Position numbers and translations under genes: made by a program. Shown piece after piece: positions 25,304 through 34,858 of a stretch of DNA of 62,818 bases (position 1 is the first letter of the stretch; every line of letters begins with the position of its first letter). Location of the stretch: NCBI RefSeq assembly GCF_900102145.1, contig NZ_FNBC01000011.1, positions 1 through 62,818 of the forward strand, written 5' to 3'. Under the pieces are notes generated by a model. The model was not told the origin of the DNA. It was given only the letters and a program-made list of their open reading frames with translations, and searched no databases. Source of the stretch: Thermus arciformis. GTDB taxonomy: Bacteria > Deinococcota > Deinococci > Deinococcales > Thermaceae.

Positions 25304-26353
25304 ATGGCGGACGTGCGCTTTTTCTCTGGCGCCTTCCTCTCCCTCTTCCTGGTGGGCGTGGTCGTGGCCCTGCCCGGGGCGGCCCTCCCCCACTGGCGGG
25401 AGCGGTACGGGGTGGAAGGGGAGGTCTCGGGGTTCTTCGCCGCCCTGCTCCTCGGCCTCCTCCTGGGCGTGCGCCTGGCCCAGGGCCCAAGGCGCCACCC
25501 CCTCTTCCCGGGGGCCCTCCTCCTCCTGGGCCTCGCCTTTTTGGGGATGGCCCTGGCCCCGAGCTTCCCCTGGGTGGTGGCCCTGGCCTTCCTCCTGGGC
25601 CTGGGGGAGGGGGTGATGAACGTCCACGGAAACAGCCTCGTGGGGGAGCTCTACCCGGAAAGGCGGGTGGAGCTTTTGAACCGCGTCAACGTGGCCTTCG
25701 GGCTCGGGGCGGTCTTCACCCCCCTGGCCCTCACCCTGGGGCCTTACGCCTCCGTCCTCCTCCTGGTGGCCCTTCTTTCCCTCCTGGGGGCCCTTCTCGT
25801 CTGGCGGGCCCCCGAGGTGGCCCACACCCCCCGAAAGAAGGGGGAGCGCCTTTGGCCCTTCCTCCTGGCCGCGGCCCTCTACACGGGCCTCGAGGGGTCC
25901 TTGGCCACCTGGAACCGGGTCTGGCTGGAGCGCCTGGGCCACCCCGTGGGCGTGGGCGGGGTGCTCCTCTCCCTCTACTGGCTCCTTTTGGCCCTGGGAA
26001 GGCTCCTTTTGGCGGAGCGGGTGGCGAAGCGCCCCCTGGGAGCCCTCCGGGGCCTCCTCCTTGGGGTCTTCGCCCTCCTCGGCCTCAACCTCCTGCCCCC
26101 CACCGCCCTCCTCTTCCCCCTGGCGGGCTTCCTCCTCGGGCCCTTCTTCTCCACCCTCTTCGCCCTGGTCCAGGCCCGCTTCGGCCACCGGGCCCTGGGG
26201 GGGCTCCTCTACGCCGGGGCGGCGGGAAGCACCCTTATCCCCGCCCTCTTCGCCCTCCTGCCCCCGGAGGGGATCCCCTTTGGGCTTCTCCTCCTCGTCC
26301 TCGGCCTCTTCGCCCTGGTGCGGGGGCTGGAAAGGGGGGAAGGGCGTGCTTAA
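25304..26353 (+). CDS. MFS transporter
   Basis: 349 aa, almost entirely hydrophobic with roughly 11-12 membrane segments and short loops; Arg-rich turns (VRLAQGPRRHPL, ERVAKRPLGALRG) sit where MFS proteins carry their conserved cytoplasmic loops. The Fucose/sugar-permease-like GEGVMNVHGNSLVGELYPERR segment is the best family hint. I chose ATG 25304 with a GGGGGAG ribosome-binding site over the upstream TTG 25277. Substrate unknown. Its stop overlaps the HAD gene by 8 bases. Confidence 0.8.
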   Translation: MADVRFFSGAFLSLFLVGVVVALPGAALPHWRERYGVEGEVSGFFAALLLGLLLGVRLAQGPRRHPLFPGALLLLGLAFLGMALAPSFPWVVALAFLLGLGEGVMNVHGNSLVGELYPERRVELLNRVNVAFGLGAVFTPLALTLGPYASVLLLVALLSLLGALLVWRAPEVAHTPRKKGERLWPFLLAAALYTGLEGSLATWNRVWLERLGHPVGVGGVLLSLYWLLLALGRLLLAERVAKRPLGALRGLLLGVFALLGLNLLPPTALLFPLAGFLLGPFFSTLFALVQARFGHRALGGLLYAGAAGSTLIPALFALLPPEGIPFGLLLLVLGLFALVRGLERGEGRA

Positions 26354-26972
26354 GGCCCTCCTCTTTGACCTGGACGGCACCCTGGCGGACACGGACCCCC
26401 TGCACCTCCTGGCCTGGCGGGAGGCCCTGGCGCCCTACGGCCTGGAGGTGGACCCCGCCTTCTACCGGGCGAGGATCTCGGGGAGGCTGAACCCCGAGAT
26501 CGTGCGGGACCTCCTGGGCCTGGAAGGGGTGGAGGCGGCAAGGCTCATCGCCGCCAAGGAGGCCCGCTTCCGGGAGCTCGCCAGGGGGCTTAAGCCCACC
26601 CCTGGCCTCCCGGAGCTCTTGGCGAAGGCCAAGGAAAAGGGGCTTCTCTGGGGCGTGGTGACGAACGCCCCCAAGGAGAACGCCCTTCACGTGCTGAAGG
26701 CCCTGGGCCTGAGGCCTCCCCTCCTGGTCCTGGCGGAGGAGGTGGGCCGTGGCAAGCCCGACCCCCTTCCCTACCGGGTGGCCCTAAGGCGCCTCGGGGT
26801 GGCCCCCGAGGAGGCCCTGGCCTTTGAGGACTCCCCTTCCGGGGTGAAAAGCGCCGTGGGGGCGGGGATCCCCACCTACGGCCTCCTCACGGGGCACGAG
26901 GCGGAGGCCCTTCGGGAGGCGGGGGCGAGGGGGGTTTTCCGGGACTTCCGGGAGGCGTTAGGCCTCCTTTAG
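26346..26972 (+). CDS. HAD-superfamily hydrolase
   Basis: 208 aa from GTG 26346, which begins inside the last codons of the MFS gene. HAD motifs: I = FDLDGTLADTDPL (nucleophile and acid/base Asp), II = VVTNAPKEN, III = GKPDPLPYRVAL, IV = FEDSPSGVKSAVGAG. The alpha-helical cap of the beta-phosphoglucomutase/phosphoglycolate phosphatase type follows motif I. Likely a sugar-phosphate phosphatase or mutase; substrate is not determined. The 3' end overlaps the convergent enolase-superfamily gene by 15 bases. Confidence 0.85.
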   Translation: MLKALLFDLDGTLADTDPLHLLAWREALAPYGLEVDPAFYRARISGRLNPEIVRDLLGLEGVEAARLIAAKEARFRELARGLKPTPGLPELLAKAKEKGLLWGVVTNAPKENALHVLKALGLRPPLLVLAEEVGRGKPDPLPYRVALRRLGVAPEEALAFEDSPSGVKSAVGAGIPTYGLLTGHEAEALREAGARGVFRDFREALGLL

Positions 26973-28043
26973 GGCGTAGCGGGCGAAGGCCTCCTCGTCA
27001 AAGCGGCCCTCCACCAGGTCCTCCCAGTAAAGCCACCCCTCGCGGAAGGGGGGAAAGGGGAAGAAGCCGCCCTCGGCCTTGAGGTGGAAGGCGAGCTCGC
27101 AAGGCTCCGTCACCCCCTGCTGGAAGGCGAGGAGGGCGGACTGGTAGGCCCCGAAGGCGCTTTGCGCCTGGCTCCCCACCATGGCCTTTTTGCCCTTCTC
27201 CCGGGCGAGGGCGAGCATCTCCAGGGTCCAGGTGACCCCGGTGCGGGCGGGCTTAAGGTTGAGGACGTCAAAGGTGTTGAGCGCAAGCTCCCGCCTGAGG
27301 TCCTTCGGGGTCATGGCCGCGTCGTCGGCGATGAGGGGGAGGATCCCCTTCTCCCTCAAGGCCCGCCTCGCCTCCACCTCCTCCACGGGCAAGGGCTCCT
27401 CCACGTAGCGGAGGCCGAGCGCCTTCCAGGCCAGAAGGTAGCGCTCGGCCTCCTTGGGGGGAAGGGACTCGTTAGCGTCGGCGTAGAGCTCGGCCTCGGG
27501 GAAGGCCTCCTTCAGGCGGAGGATGCGGCGGGTGTCCGCCTCCAGGTCCTGCCCCACCTTCACCTTGAAGACCCGGACCCCCGCCCCAAAGGCCATGCGG
27601 GCGTCCTCCAGGACCTCGTCCTCCTCCCCGAGGCCCAGGATGTAGGCCACCCGCACCCGGTGCTTGGCGGGCTTGAGGACCTGGTGAAGCTCCTCCCCCT
27701 CGCTCCGCGCCCAGGCCTCCCAGAGGGCGGTGTCCAGGGCGCCCTTGAGGCCGAAGTTAAAGGGGAAGCCCTCGAGGACCGCCCGGATCCCCTCCTGGTC
27801 GTCGGCCTCGAGGCCCAAAAGCCTGGGCCTCAGGTAGTCCAACCCCGCCCTCACGCTCCCCAGGGTCTCCCCGTAGATGGTGGGGCGGATGGCCACCTCG
27901 GCCCGGCCTAGGGAGCCGTCGGAGAGCTCCACCTCCAAAAGGGCGTGCTCCAAGGCGGCAAGCTCCGAAGCCTTCCCCCAGCGCAAGGGGGCCTTCAGGG
28001 GGATGCGGAAGGGGATGAGGCGCAGGTCCCGTACCGTCGGCAT
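26958..28043 (-). CDS. Enolase-superfamily enzyme, muconate-lactonizing/dipeptide-epimerase type
   Basis: 361 aa (ATG 28043; an ATG nine bases upstream is possible). Superfamily residues are visible: the K-x-K of the acid-base pair in FKVKVG (about 160-165), metal ligands in ADANE, VEEPLP and IADDA, and the opposing Lys in NLKPA. This is the MLE subgroup, which includes o-succinylbenzoate synthase, N-succinylamino-acid racemase and dipeptide epimerases. Function cannot be decided; no menaquinone or peptidoglycan genes are adjacent. The upstream gene's TAG stop begins TAGAAT, placed 13 bases before this ATG. Confidence 0.85.
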   Translation of the reverse strand: MPTVRDLRLIPFRIPLKAPLRWGKASELAALEHALLEVELSDGSLGRAEVAIRPTIYGETLGSVRAGLDYLRPRLLGLEADDQEGIRAVLEGFPFNFGLKGALDTALWEAWARSEGEELHQVLKPAKHRVRVAYILGLGEEDEVLEDARMAFGAGVRVFKVKVGQDLEADTRRILRLKEAFPEAELYADANESLPPKEAERYLLAWKALGLRYVEEPLPVEEVEARRALREKGILPLIADDAAMTPKDLRRELALNTFDVLNLKPARTGVTWTLEMLALAREKGKKAMVGSQAQSAFGAYQSALLAFQQGVTEPCELAFHLKAEGGFFPFPPFREGWLYWEDLVEGRFDEEAFARYALKEA

Positions 28044-28053
28044 AGCCCCCATT

Positions 28054-28773
28054 CTATGGGCCGAGGCCGTGCCCCCGGAGAAAGGCCCGCAACGCCAGGA
28101 CCTCTTCCTCAGGAGAAAGGGCCTCCGTGTCCAGGACCAGGGCCCGGGGGTGGCCCTGAAGGAGGCGCAAGGGGCCTTGGGGGTCGTAGTTCCGCTTCTC
28201 CTCGGCCACGATCTTGAGCTTGGCGAGGACCTCCTCCAGGGGGGCCAGGGCCAAGGCCTCCTCCAGCTCCTCCGGGGAGAGAACGCCTTCCGCCAGGGCC
28301 TTTAGCTCCGCCATCTCCTCGGGGCGGAGCTCCACGCGGTCAAAGGCGTCCCGCCGGGAAAGGAGCCTTTTGAGCCGGGTGGCCTCCCGGGCGTGGAGGA
28401 GGACGAAAAGCGCCTTGGGGAGGTTATCCAGGGCGTAGGCCACCTCCCCTTCCCCCCTCAGGCCGTCAAAGAGGAGGAGGGGCCTTGGGGGCACGTACCC
28501 CCGGGCCAGGACCTCCGCCACCCCCCCGGGGAACTCCTCCCGGAAGCGCCGCGTGAGGCGGAAGCGCTCCTCCCGGGGGATGGGGGGCGTGGCCCCGTAG
28601 CGGGGGAGGACGTAGCGGTCCACGAGCTCCCGGCGGTCGGGGAGCCGGGGAAGGCCCAGGGCCTCCACCAGGGTGCTCTTCCCCACCCCGGTGAGGCCCA
28701 CGAGGACGAGCAAAGGCGCCTCCCTCGCGGGGACGAGGGAGGGGGCGGGCTCCAGGGAGAAGGCCACCTCCAT
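28054..28773 (-). CDS. P-loop ATPase of unknown function
   Basis: 239 aa with a clear Walker A G-L-T-G-V-G-K-S-T at about residues 26-34 and LLLFDGLRGEGE as a Walker B-like strand (about 98-109). The kinase-like size, and a LID-like RLTRRFREEF stretch, suggest a small-molecule kinase or a GTPase-like regulator, but I do not recognise the family. TAGCAT lies 12 bases before the ATG, in a divergent promoter region shared with the outer-membrane-like gene. It ends ten bases before the next gene's start. Confidence 0.75.
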   Translation of the reverse strand: MEVAFSLEPAPSLVPAREAPLLVLVGLTGVGKSTLVEALGLPRLPDRRELVDRYVLPRYGATPPIPREERFRLTRRFREEFPGGVAEVLARGYVPPRPLLLFDGLRGEGEVAYALDNLPKALFVLLHAREATRLKRLLSRRDAFDRVELRPEEMAELKALAEGVLSPEELEEALALAPLEEVLAKLKIVAEEKRNYDPQGPLRLLQGHPRALVLDTEALSPEEEVLALRAFLRGHGLGP

Positions 28774-28779
28774 GCCCCC

Positions 28780-28796
28780 ATGCTACCTGGTAGGAT
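28780..28796. promoter_or_regulatory. Divergent -10 elements
   Basis: Minus-strand TAGCAT (28785-28780), 12 bases before the P-loop gene start at 28773, and plus-strand TAGGAT (28791-28796), 15 bases before ATG 28806, lie back to back with only five bases between them. Confidence 0.5.
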
Positions 28797-28805
28797 GGAG
28801 GGGCC

Positions 28806-29297
28806 ATGAAGCGGCTTTTCGCCCTCCTCGGCCTCGCCCTGGGCCTTGCCCTGGCCCAGGCCCCCGCCTATCCGGAGAACACCCTGGGCCTGGGCTACGC
28901 CCCGGACAAGGGCATCTACCTCCAGGGAAGCGCCCTCCTGCCCTTCAGCCCCTTGGGAATAGACACCGGCCTGGACCTCCAGGTCCTCCTGGCGCAAAGC
29001 CTCGAGGCCTACGCCCTCCTCAAGGCCAACCTCTTCCCCGGCCTCGTTCTGGCGGACCTCTACACCTCCTTGGGCCTGGGCCTGGACCTCCGCTACCCCT
29101 TCGGGGTCCACCTGGGCCCCCTGGCGAGCGTGGAGCTTCCCGGGGGGGCCTTCTCCCTGGGCCTCGGCCTAGGCTACCAGGGAGGCTTCCACCTGGCCTG
29201 GGGGGCGGGGTTCAGGCTCTACCTGGAGCCTTTGGCCCTCGAGGTCTCCGCCTCGGACCGCCACCCCTTCCTCCTCTCCCTCCTCTACCTCTGGTAG
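28806..29297 (+). CDS. Secreted, outer-membrane-barrel-like protein
   Basis: 163 aa with a signal peptide (MKRLFALLGLALGLALAQA). The rest is a run of amphipathic beta-strand-like segments rich in Gly, Leu, Tyr and aromatic residues (LGLGYAPDKGIYLQGSALL, FSLGLGLGYQGGFHLAWG) and ends in an aromatic residue (LLYLW), as many outer-membrane beta-barrels do. No known family recognised. A GGAGG ribosome-binding site precedes ATG 28806. It is followed three bases later by a sugar-permease gene, so they may be cotranscribed. Confidence 0.7.
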   Translation: MKRLFALLGLALGLALAQAPAYPENTLGLGYAPDKGIYLQGSALLPFSPLGIDTGLDLQVLLAQSLEAYALLKANLFPGLVLADLYTSLGLGLDLRYPFGVHLGPLASVELPGGAFSLGLGLGYQGGFHLAWGAGFRLYLEPLALEVSASDRHPFLLSLLYLW

Positions 29298-29300
29298 CCC

Positions 29301-30140
29301 GTGAGGAAGAAGCTTCCCCTCCTCCTCTTCTCCCTCCCCGCCCTCCTCCCCCTCTTCCTCTTCGTCCTCTACCCCTTTTTGGACGTGCTCCGCTTCTCCA
29401 CCTGGGACTGGTCGGGGCTTTCCGAGCCCAGGCCCGTGGGGCTCAAGAACTACCGGGACCTCCTACAAGACCCCGCCTTCTGGGGAAGCCTCGGGGTCAC
29501 CCTCAAGTTCATGCTCCTGGCCCTGCCCCTCTTCGTGGGCCTCTCCCTGGCCCTGGCCGTGGCCCTGGACGGCCTGCCCTACGAGCGCTTCGCCAAAAGC
29601 CTCCTCTTCCTGCCGGGCCTCGTCACCCTGGGCGGGGCCACGCTTTCCTGGTACACCCTCTTCACCCCGGAGTACGGGGCCTTGGCCCAGTTCCTCCCCA
29701 TCCCCCCCTGGGACCGGGAGGGGTTTTGGGCGCTTCTCATGGTCGTGGCCTTCACCCTGTGGCGCCACCTGGGCTACGGGGTCCTGGTGGCCTCGGCCAG
29801 GCTCAAGGCCATCCCCAAGACCCTCCTGGAGGCCGCCTACGTGGACGGGGCCGGGCCTTTTGAAGCCTTCCGCCACGTGGTCCTCCCCCTGATGCGGCCC
29901 GCGGTGGCCTTTTTGGTGGTGGTGGGCACCATCCTCGCCCTCCAGTCCTACGCCGCCGTCTTCCTCCTCACCCGGGGCGGGCCCTACGGGGCCACCCGGG
30001 TCCTCGGCTACTACCTCTACGAGGCGGGGTTTGAGAACTTCCGCCTGGGGTACGCTGCGGCGGTCACCGTGGTCCTCCTCCTCCTCACCCTCCTCTTCGC
30101 CTACGCCCAGCTCCGGCTCCTCCGTCACGGGGAGGAGTAG
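29301..30140 (+). CDS. Sugar ABC transporter permease, MalF/UgpA type
   Basis: 279 aa with six membrane helices and the EAA loop EAAYVDGAGPFEAFRHV (about 177-193), typical of carbohydrate importers of the CUT1 family. GTG start at 29301, three bases after the previous stop. Neither a partner MalG-type permease, a binding protein nor an ATPase is adjacent; the gene ends by converging on mltG with a 16-base overlap. It therefore looks like an orphan or a part of a transporter encoded elsewhere. Confidence 0.88.
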   Translation: MRKKLPLLLFSLPALLPLFLFVLYPFLDVLRFSTWDWSGLSEPRPVGLKNYRDLLQDPAFWGSLGVTLKFMLLALPLFVGLSLALAVALDGLPYERFAKSLLFLPGLVTLGGATLSWYTLFTPEYGALAQFLPIPPWDREGFWALLMVVAFTLWRHLGYGVLVASARLKAIPKTLLEAAYVDGAGPFEAFRHVVLPLMRPAVAFLVVVGTILALQSYAAVFLLTRGGPYGATRVLGYYLYEAGFENFRLGYAAAVTVVLLLLTLLFAYAQLRLLRHGEE

Positions 30141-31135
30141 CGCTGGCGGAGCTCGCGGAGGTGGGCCTCAAAGTCGGTGTTCAGGTAAAGCCTCCCCCGG
30201 GCGTGGAAGAAGTAGAGGTAGGGGCGGCCCCTTTCGTCCCGGCGCACGGGGTTCAAGACGGCGAGGAGGGCGGCCCGCCCGGGGTTGGCGATGGGCCCCG
30301 GGGGAAGCCCGGGGTAGCGGTAGGTGTTGTAGGGGGAGTCCACCTGGAAGTCCCCGGCGGGGCGGGAAAGCTCGGGGAGCCTCTTCCCCAGGGCGTAGGC
30401 CACGGTGGGGTCGGCCTGGAGGGGCATGCCCCGCTCCAAGCGGTTCAGGAAGACCCCGGCGATAAAGGGCATCTCCTCGGCGCTTCCCGCCTCCTTCTCC
30501 ACGATGGAGGCCAGGGTGACCCAGGCGTGGACGGAAAGCCCCCGCTCCAATAGAAGCCTCTGCACCGGGGGGGTGAGCTCCGCCTCAAAGCGGCGGAGCA
30601 TGGCCCGCACCACCTCCTCGGGGGTGGCGAGGAGGTCAAAGGTGTAGGTGGCGGGGAAGAGGTAGCCCTCCAGGGTCTTCCCCTCCACGTAGGGGGGCTT
30701 GAGGGCCCCCGGGCCTTCCACGAGCCTGAGGAACCCCTCCCCGTCCAGCCCCGCCCCGGAAAGCCTCCGGGCGTAGTCCACCGCCCTCTCCCCCTCGGGG
30801 AAGGTGAGGGTGACGCTTAGGGGCTTCTCCCCCCCGGTGAGGGCCCGGGCCAGGCGGAAGGCCCCCTCGCCCCTCAGGCGGTAGACCCCGGGGACGATGC
30901 GCTTGGCCCGCCCGGAAAAGCGGAGGTACACCGAAAAGAGGTGGCCCGAGCGCAAAAGGCCCGCCTCCTCGAGGACCCGCGCGGCCTCGGCCCCCGTGGC
31001 CCCCCGGGGAATGCGCACCAGGGCCTCCTTGCCCGTGGGGCCGAGGAGCCAGAGGGCGTAGAGGAGGAGGAGGGCGAAGGTGAGGAAGAGGGCCACCACC
31101 CCCCGCCAAAGCCACCTTCTAGACCCTTCGGGCAA
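30125..31135 (-). CDS. mltG: Endolytic murein transglycosylase MltG
   Basis: 336 aa with one N-terminal membrane helix (about 10-31), a LysM-like segment and the YceG catalytic domain. The catalytic glutamate lies in the conserved [16 protein letters not shown] stretch (about 206-221), followed by [22 protein letters not shown]. The enzyme cuts nascent peptidoglycan strands at the membrane surface and sets strand length. It overlaps the ruvX stop by 17 bases, a common pairing in bacteria. Confidence 0.94.
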   Translation of the reverse strand: MPEGSRRWLWRGVVALFLTFALLLLYALWLLGPTGKEALVRIPRGATGAEAARVLEEAGLLRSGHLFSVYLRFSGRAKRIVPGVYRLRGEGAFRLARALTGGEKPLSVTLTFPEGERAVDYARRLSGAGLDGEGFLRLVEGPGALKPPYVEGKTLEGYLFPATYTFDLLATPEEVVRAMLRRFEAELTPPVQRLLLERGLSVHAWVTLASIVEKEAGSAEEMPFIAGVFLNRLERGMPLQADPTVAYALGKRLPELSRPAGDFQVDSPYNTYRYPGLPPGPIANPGRAALLAVLNPVRRDERGRPYLYFFHARGRLYLNTDFEAHLRELRQRYSSP

Positions 31136-31526
31136 GGTAGTCCTCCAGAAGCACCTGTGCGGCCAGCTCGTCCAGCTTCCCCTTGTCCCGGCGAAGCCGC
31201 TTGGGGGCGTGCTTGAGGCGCTCCTGGGCGAGCTTGGTGGTGAAGCGCTCGTCCCATAGCTCCACCTCCACCCCCTTGGCCCTCAGGGCCTCCACCAAGG
31301 GAAGGACCCTCTGGGCCTGGGCGCTCTCCTTGAGGTCGGTGCGCAAGGGGAGGCCCACCACGAGTTTCCCCAAACCCTCCCGCCGCACGAAGTCCAGGAG
31401 GGCCTCGAGGTCCTCCTCCAGGGTCTTGCGCACCAAATACCCCCGGCCCGAGGCCAGGGGCACCCCCTCCTCCCCCACGGCGAGGCCGATCCGGGCCTCC
31501 CCCACGTCAAGCGCGCCCACCCGCAT
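31119..31526 (-). CDS. ruvX: Holliday junction resolvase-like RuvX (YqgF)
   Basis: 135 aa RNase H-fold protein with the leading [17 protein letters not shown] motif (first acidic residue Asp7), a central [19 protein letters not shown] and the WDERFTT motif near 92-98. YqgF/RuvX is implicated in Holliday-junction or 16S rRNA 5'-end processing. It overlaps the upstream membrane-protein gene by 20 bases and mltG by 17, so the three are translationally coupled. Confidence 0.92.
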   Translation of the reverse strand: MRVGALDVGEARIGLAVGEEGVPLASGRGYLVRKTLEEDLEALLDFVRREGLGKLVVGLPLRTDLKESAQAQRVLPLVEALRAKGVEVELWDERFTTKLAQERLKHAPKRLRRDKGKLDELAAQVLLEDYLARRV

Positions 31527-32193
31527 ACTGAACGCTCCGGTCCGCCAAGACCACCCCCAGGTAGAGGAGGGCCACGCCCAAGGCCCTCCCCGCCTCCTCG
31601 AGGCCCACCACCCCGAAGCGGTTTAGGGTGCTGGTGGAAGCGAGGACCAGGGCGGCCAGGAAGATGAGGGCTGTGCCCTGGGCCCGCAAGGGGTTTTTGC
31701 GCCAAAAGAGGAGGGTGGTGTAGAGGGCCACCCCGGCCATGAGGGCCGTGCCCAGGAGGTTAAAGGGGATGGTCCAAAGCCTGGGCGAGGTGAGGCCGGG
31801 CGGGGGGAAGGCCACCCCCAGGGGGGCGTAGGGCTCGGGGAGGCGGGCGAGGTCCAAGGGGGCCGAGGCCACCAGGTAAAGGCCCCAGAGGAAGAGGGGG
31901 CTTAGGGCGAGGAAAAGGCCCCGGGCCGCCCTGGGGTTGAGGAGGGCGAGGCTTCCTAAGCCCAAAAAGGTCACCCCGTGCATGGCCCCGGTGAAGTACC
32001 AGAGGCGGTAGAGGAAGGGGCTCCAGGCCCCCTGGAGCCGGGCGAGGAGCTCGGCGGAAACCCCGAGGGCGAAGAAGAGGAGGCCCAGGGAGTAAAAGGC
32101 GTTGTGCAGGCTAGGGCGCCTGCGGTACCGGGTGAAGGTGAGGGCGAAGAGGGCCCAGGAGAGGGCCACCGCCAAAAGGCTTAGGAGGACCAT
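31507..32193 (-). CDS. Membrane protein with about seven helices
   Basis: 228 aa, predominantly hydrophobic, with about seven membrane segments connected by short Arg-containing loops ([19 protein letters not shown]). No catalytic motif or named family is recognised; the layout resembles 7-helix sensor-associated membrane domains, but that is a guess. The alaS TAG stop starts the hexamer TAGAAT, located 12 bases before this ATG, suggesting a separate leaderless transcript. It overlaps ruvX by 20 bases. Confidence 0.7.
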   Translation of the reverse strand: MVLLSLLAVALSWALFALTFTRYRRRPSLHNAFYSLGLLFFALGVSAELLARLQGAWSPFLYRLWYFTGAMHGVTFLGLGSLALLNPRAARGLFLALSPLFLWGLYLVASAPLDLARLPEPYAPLGVAFPPPGLTSPRLWTIPFNLLGTALMAGVALYTTLLFWRKNPLRAQGTALIFLAALVLASTSTLNRFGVVGLEEAGRALGVALLYLGVVLADRSVQYAGGRA

Positions 32194-32202
32194 GCCCCCA
32201 TT

Positions 32203-34851
32203 CTAGGGGAGAAGACCGGGGAGGGCCTCCCGGGCCTTCTTGGGGTCCAGGCCGCCTCCCTGGGCCAAAGCCCCCTTGCCCCCGCCCCGGCCCCCCGCCC
32301 TCTCCGTGAGGGCCCGGAAGAGGGCCCCCGCCTCGAGGCCCCGTTCCAGGGCCCGGGAGGAGAGCTTCAGCACCGCCTGCCCCTCGCTTAGGACCAAGGC
32401 CACGTCCGCCCCCCGGGCCACCAGGTCGTCCGCCGCCTGGCGGAGGGCCTTGGCGTCCAGGCCGGGAAGCTCGGCCACCGTCCAGGTGAGGCCCCCCTTC
32501 TCCTCCAGGGAAAGCCCCCCGCCGCCCCCCAAGGCCGCCTGGACCAGGCGGGCCTTGAGGCGCTCCACCTCCCGCTCCTTCTCCTTGAGCTCGGCGAGGA
32601 GCTTCTCCAGCCTCTCCTCCAGGGCGGCCTCCCCCACCTCGAGGCGCTCGGCGAGGGCCTTCAGGCGGTTCAGGCTCCCCCGGGCGAAGCGGATGGCCTC
32701 CTCCCCCGTCACCGCCTCTATGCGGCGCACCCCGGCGGAGACCGCCTCCTCGCTCCGGATGAGGAAGGCCCCGATCTCCCCGGTGCGGCGCACGTGGCAG
32801 CCGCCGCAGAGCTCCTTGGACTCGAGGCCCTCTAGGGGGCTTCCCTCCACCCGCACCACCCGCACCACCTCCCCGTACTTCTCCCCGAAGAGGGCCATGG
32901 CCCCCTCCTTCCGCGCCTCCTCCAGGGGCATGTAGCGCCAGCTCACGGGGAAGTCGGCCACGATCCAGCGGTTCACCAGAAGCTCCACCCGCTCAAGCTC
33001 CTCGGGCTTCAGGGGCTCGGGGTGGGTGAAGTCAAAGCGGAGCCTATCCGGGGCCACGAGGCTTCCCGCCTGGCGCACGTGGGGGCCGAGGACGGCCCTC
33101 AGCGCCGCGTGGAGGAGGTGGGTGGCGGTGTGGTTCCTCTCGGTGTCCCGCCTCCTCGGGTCCACCACCGCCCGCACCCTCGTCCCTACCCTCAATACCC
33201 CCTCTTCCACCCGGGCCTTGTGGAGGAAGATTCCCCCCTCCGTCTTCTTCGTGGTCTCCACCCGGGCCCGGCCCCCCGGCCACTCCAAAAGGCCGAAGTC
33301 CCCGATCTGCCCGCCCCCCTCGGCGTAGAAGGGGGTCTTGTCCAGCACCACCTGGACCTCGGTGCCGGGCCCCGCCTCCAAAAGGCTTTGGTCCCCGGCG
33401 AGGAGGGCCAGGACCTCGGCCTCGGCCTCGAGGGCGGCGTAGCCCAAAAACTCCGTGGCCCCCCGCTCGGCGTAGAGCTCCTCGAGGACCTGGGCCCCCT
33501 TCTTGAAGATGTCCCGCTCAAAAGCCATGGCCGCCCGAGAGCGCTCCTGCTGCTCCTCTAAGGCCTTTCGGAAACCCTCCGTGTCCACGCCGAACCCCCG
33601 CTCGGCGGCGATCTCCACCGTGAGGTCTAAGGGGAAGCCGTAGGTGTCGTATAGCCGGAAGGCCTCCCCCCCCGGGAGGACCTCCCCGGGTTTGAGGCCG
33701 GAAAGAAGGGCGTCCAGCCGCTTCAGCCCGCCCTCAAGGGTTTCCAAGAAGCGCTCCTCCTCCAGCTTGATCTGCCGCTCCACCGCCTCCAGGTTCTCCC
33801 GCATCTCCGGGTAGAAGTCCCCCAGGACCTCGGCCACCACCGGGGCCAGGCGGTGGAGGAAGGGCTCCTGTAGCCCCAGGAGGTAGCCGTGCCTCAGGGC
33901 CCGGCGGAGGAGGCGGCGGATCACGTAGCCCCGCCCGGTGTTGGAGAAGGTCACCCCGTCAGAGAGGGCCGCCACCACCGCCCGGATGTGGTCGGCGATC
34001 ACCCGGTGACTCACCGAGGCCTTGCCTTCGTAGGGCTTGCCGCTATAGAGGGCCACCCGCTCGATGATGGGGTAAAAGGTGTCCGTGCGGTAGAAGTCCT
34101 CCACATCCTGCAGGATGGCCGCCACCCGGTAAAGGCCCATGCCGGTGTCGATGTTCTTCTGGGGAAGGGGCTTGAGGATGCCGGGCCCCGGGATGGGCCC
34201 CTGGCGGTCGTACTGGGTGAAGACCAGGTTCCAGATCTCCACAAAGCGGTCCCCGCTTCCGGTGTTGGGCCCGGTCTCGTCCGGGGTGCCGAAGGCGGGC
34301 CCGCGGTCGTAGAAGATCTCGGAGCAAGGCCCCGAGGGCCCGTTGGGCCCGTGGGTGATGGCCCCGCCCGGCCAGTAGTTCTCGTCTTCGCCGAAGCGGC
34401 CGATTTTTTCCTCGGGGACCCCCACGAGGTCGCGCCAGATCCCGTAGGCCTCGTCGTCGTCCTCGTAGACCGTGACCCAAAGACGCCCGGGGTCCAGCTT
34501 GAGGTGCTCCGTGAGGAACTCCCAGGCCCAGAGGATGGCCTCCTTCTTGAAGTAGTCCCCGAAGGAGAAGTTGCCGAGCATCTCAAAGTAGGTGTTGTGC
34601 CGGCTGGTGCGGCCCACGTTCTCTATGTCCCCCACCCTCAGGCACTCCTGGCAGGTGGTGACCCGGCGCCACTCCCTGCCCCCGAAGATGGGCTTCGCCC
34701 CGAGGAAATAGGGCTTTAGGGGGGCCATCCCCGCGGAGGTGAAGAGGAGGGAGGGGTCGTTCTCGGGGATGAGGCTGAAGGAGGGGAGGCGCAGATGCCC
34801 CTTGCCCTCAAAGAAAGAGAGGAACTTCTCGCGGATCTCCGCCGTGCGCAT
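32203..34851 (-). CDS. alaS: Alanyl-tRNA synthetase
   Basis: 882 aa class II synthetase. Motifs: N-terminal MRTAEIREKFLSFFEGKGH and FTSAGMAPLKPYF, GPNGPSGPCSEIF in the catalytic core, the editing domain zinc ligands H-T-A-T-H (about 558) and C-G-G-C-H (about 677), and the C-terminal DHHA1/C-Ala region with AALGGGGGLSLEEKGG. The start is ATG 34851 with a perfect TATAAT 13 bases upstream on the minus strand, so the transcript is probably leaderless. Confidence 0.98.
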   Translation of the reverse strand: MRTAEIREKFLSFFEGKGHLRLPSFSLIPENDPSLLFTSAGMAPLKPYFLGAKPIFGGREWRRVTTCQECLRVGDIENVGRTSRHNTYFEMLGNFSFGDYFKKEAILWAWEFLTEHLKLDPGRLWVTVYEDDDEAYGIWRDLVGVPEEKIGRFGEDENYWPGGAITHGPNGPSGPCSEIFYDRGPAFGTPDETGPNTGSGDRFVEIWNLVFTQYDRQGPIPGPGILKPLPQKNIDTGMGLYRVAAILQDVEDFYRTDTFYPIIERVALYSGKPYEGKASVSHRVIADHIRAVVAALSDGVTFSNTGRGYVIRRLLRRALRHGYLLGLQEPFLHRLAPVVAEVLGDFYPEMRENLEAVERQIKLEEERFLETLEGGLKRLDALLSGLKPGEVLPGGEAFRLYDTYGFPLDLTVEIAAERGFGVDTEGFRKALEEQQERSRAAMAFERDIFKKGAQVLEELYAERGATEFLGYAALEAEAEVLALLAGDQSLLEAGPGTEVQVVLDKTPFYAEGGGQIGDFGLLEWPGGRARVETTKKTEGGIFLHKARVEEGVLRVGTRVRAVVDPRRRDTERNHTATHLLHAALRAVLGPHVRQAGSLVAPDRLRFDFTHPEPLKPEELERVELLVNRWIVADFPVSWRYMPLEEARKEGAMALFGEKYGEVVRVVRVEGSPLEGLESKELCGGCHVRRTGEIGAFLIRSEEAVSAGVRRIEAVTGEEAIRFARGSLNRLKALAERLEVGEAALEERLEKLLAELKEKEREVERLKARLVQAALGGGGGLSLEEKGGLTWTVAELPGLDAKALRQAADDLVARGADVALVLSEGQAVLKLSSRALERGLEAGALFRALTERAGGRGGGKGALAQGGGLDPKKAREALPGLLP

Positions 34852-34858
34852 GGCTTTG

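Noticed and set aside
25102-26490. 462-aa frame overlapping the MFS gene
   Set aside because: Extremely Pro/Gly/Arg-rich, out of frame with the real MFS and HAD genes.
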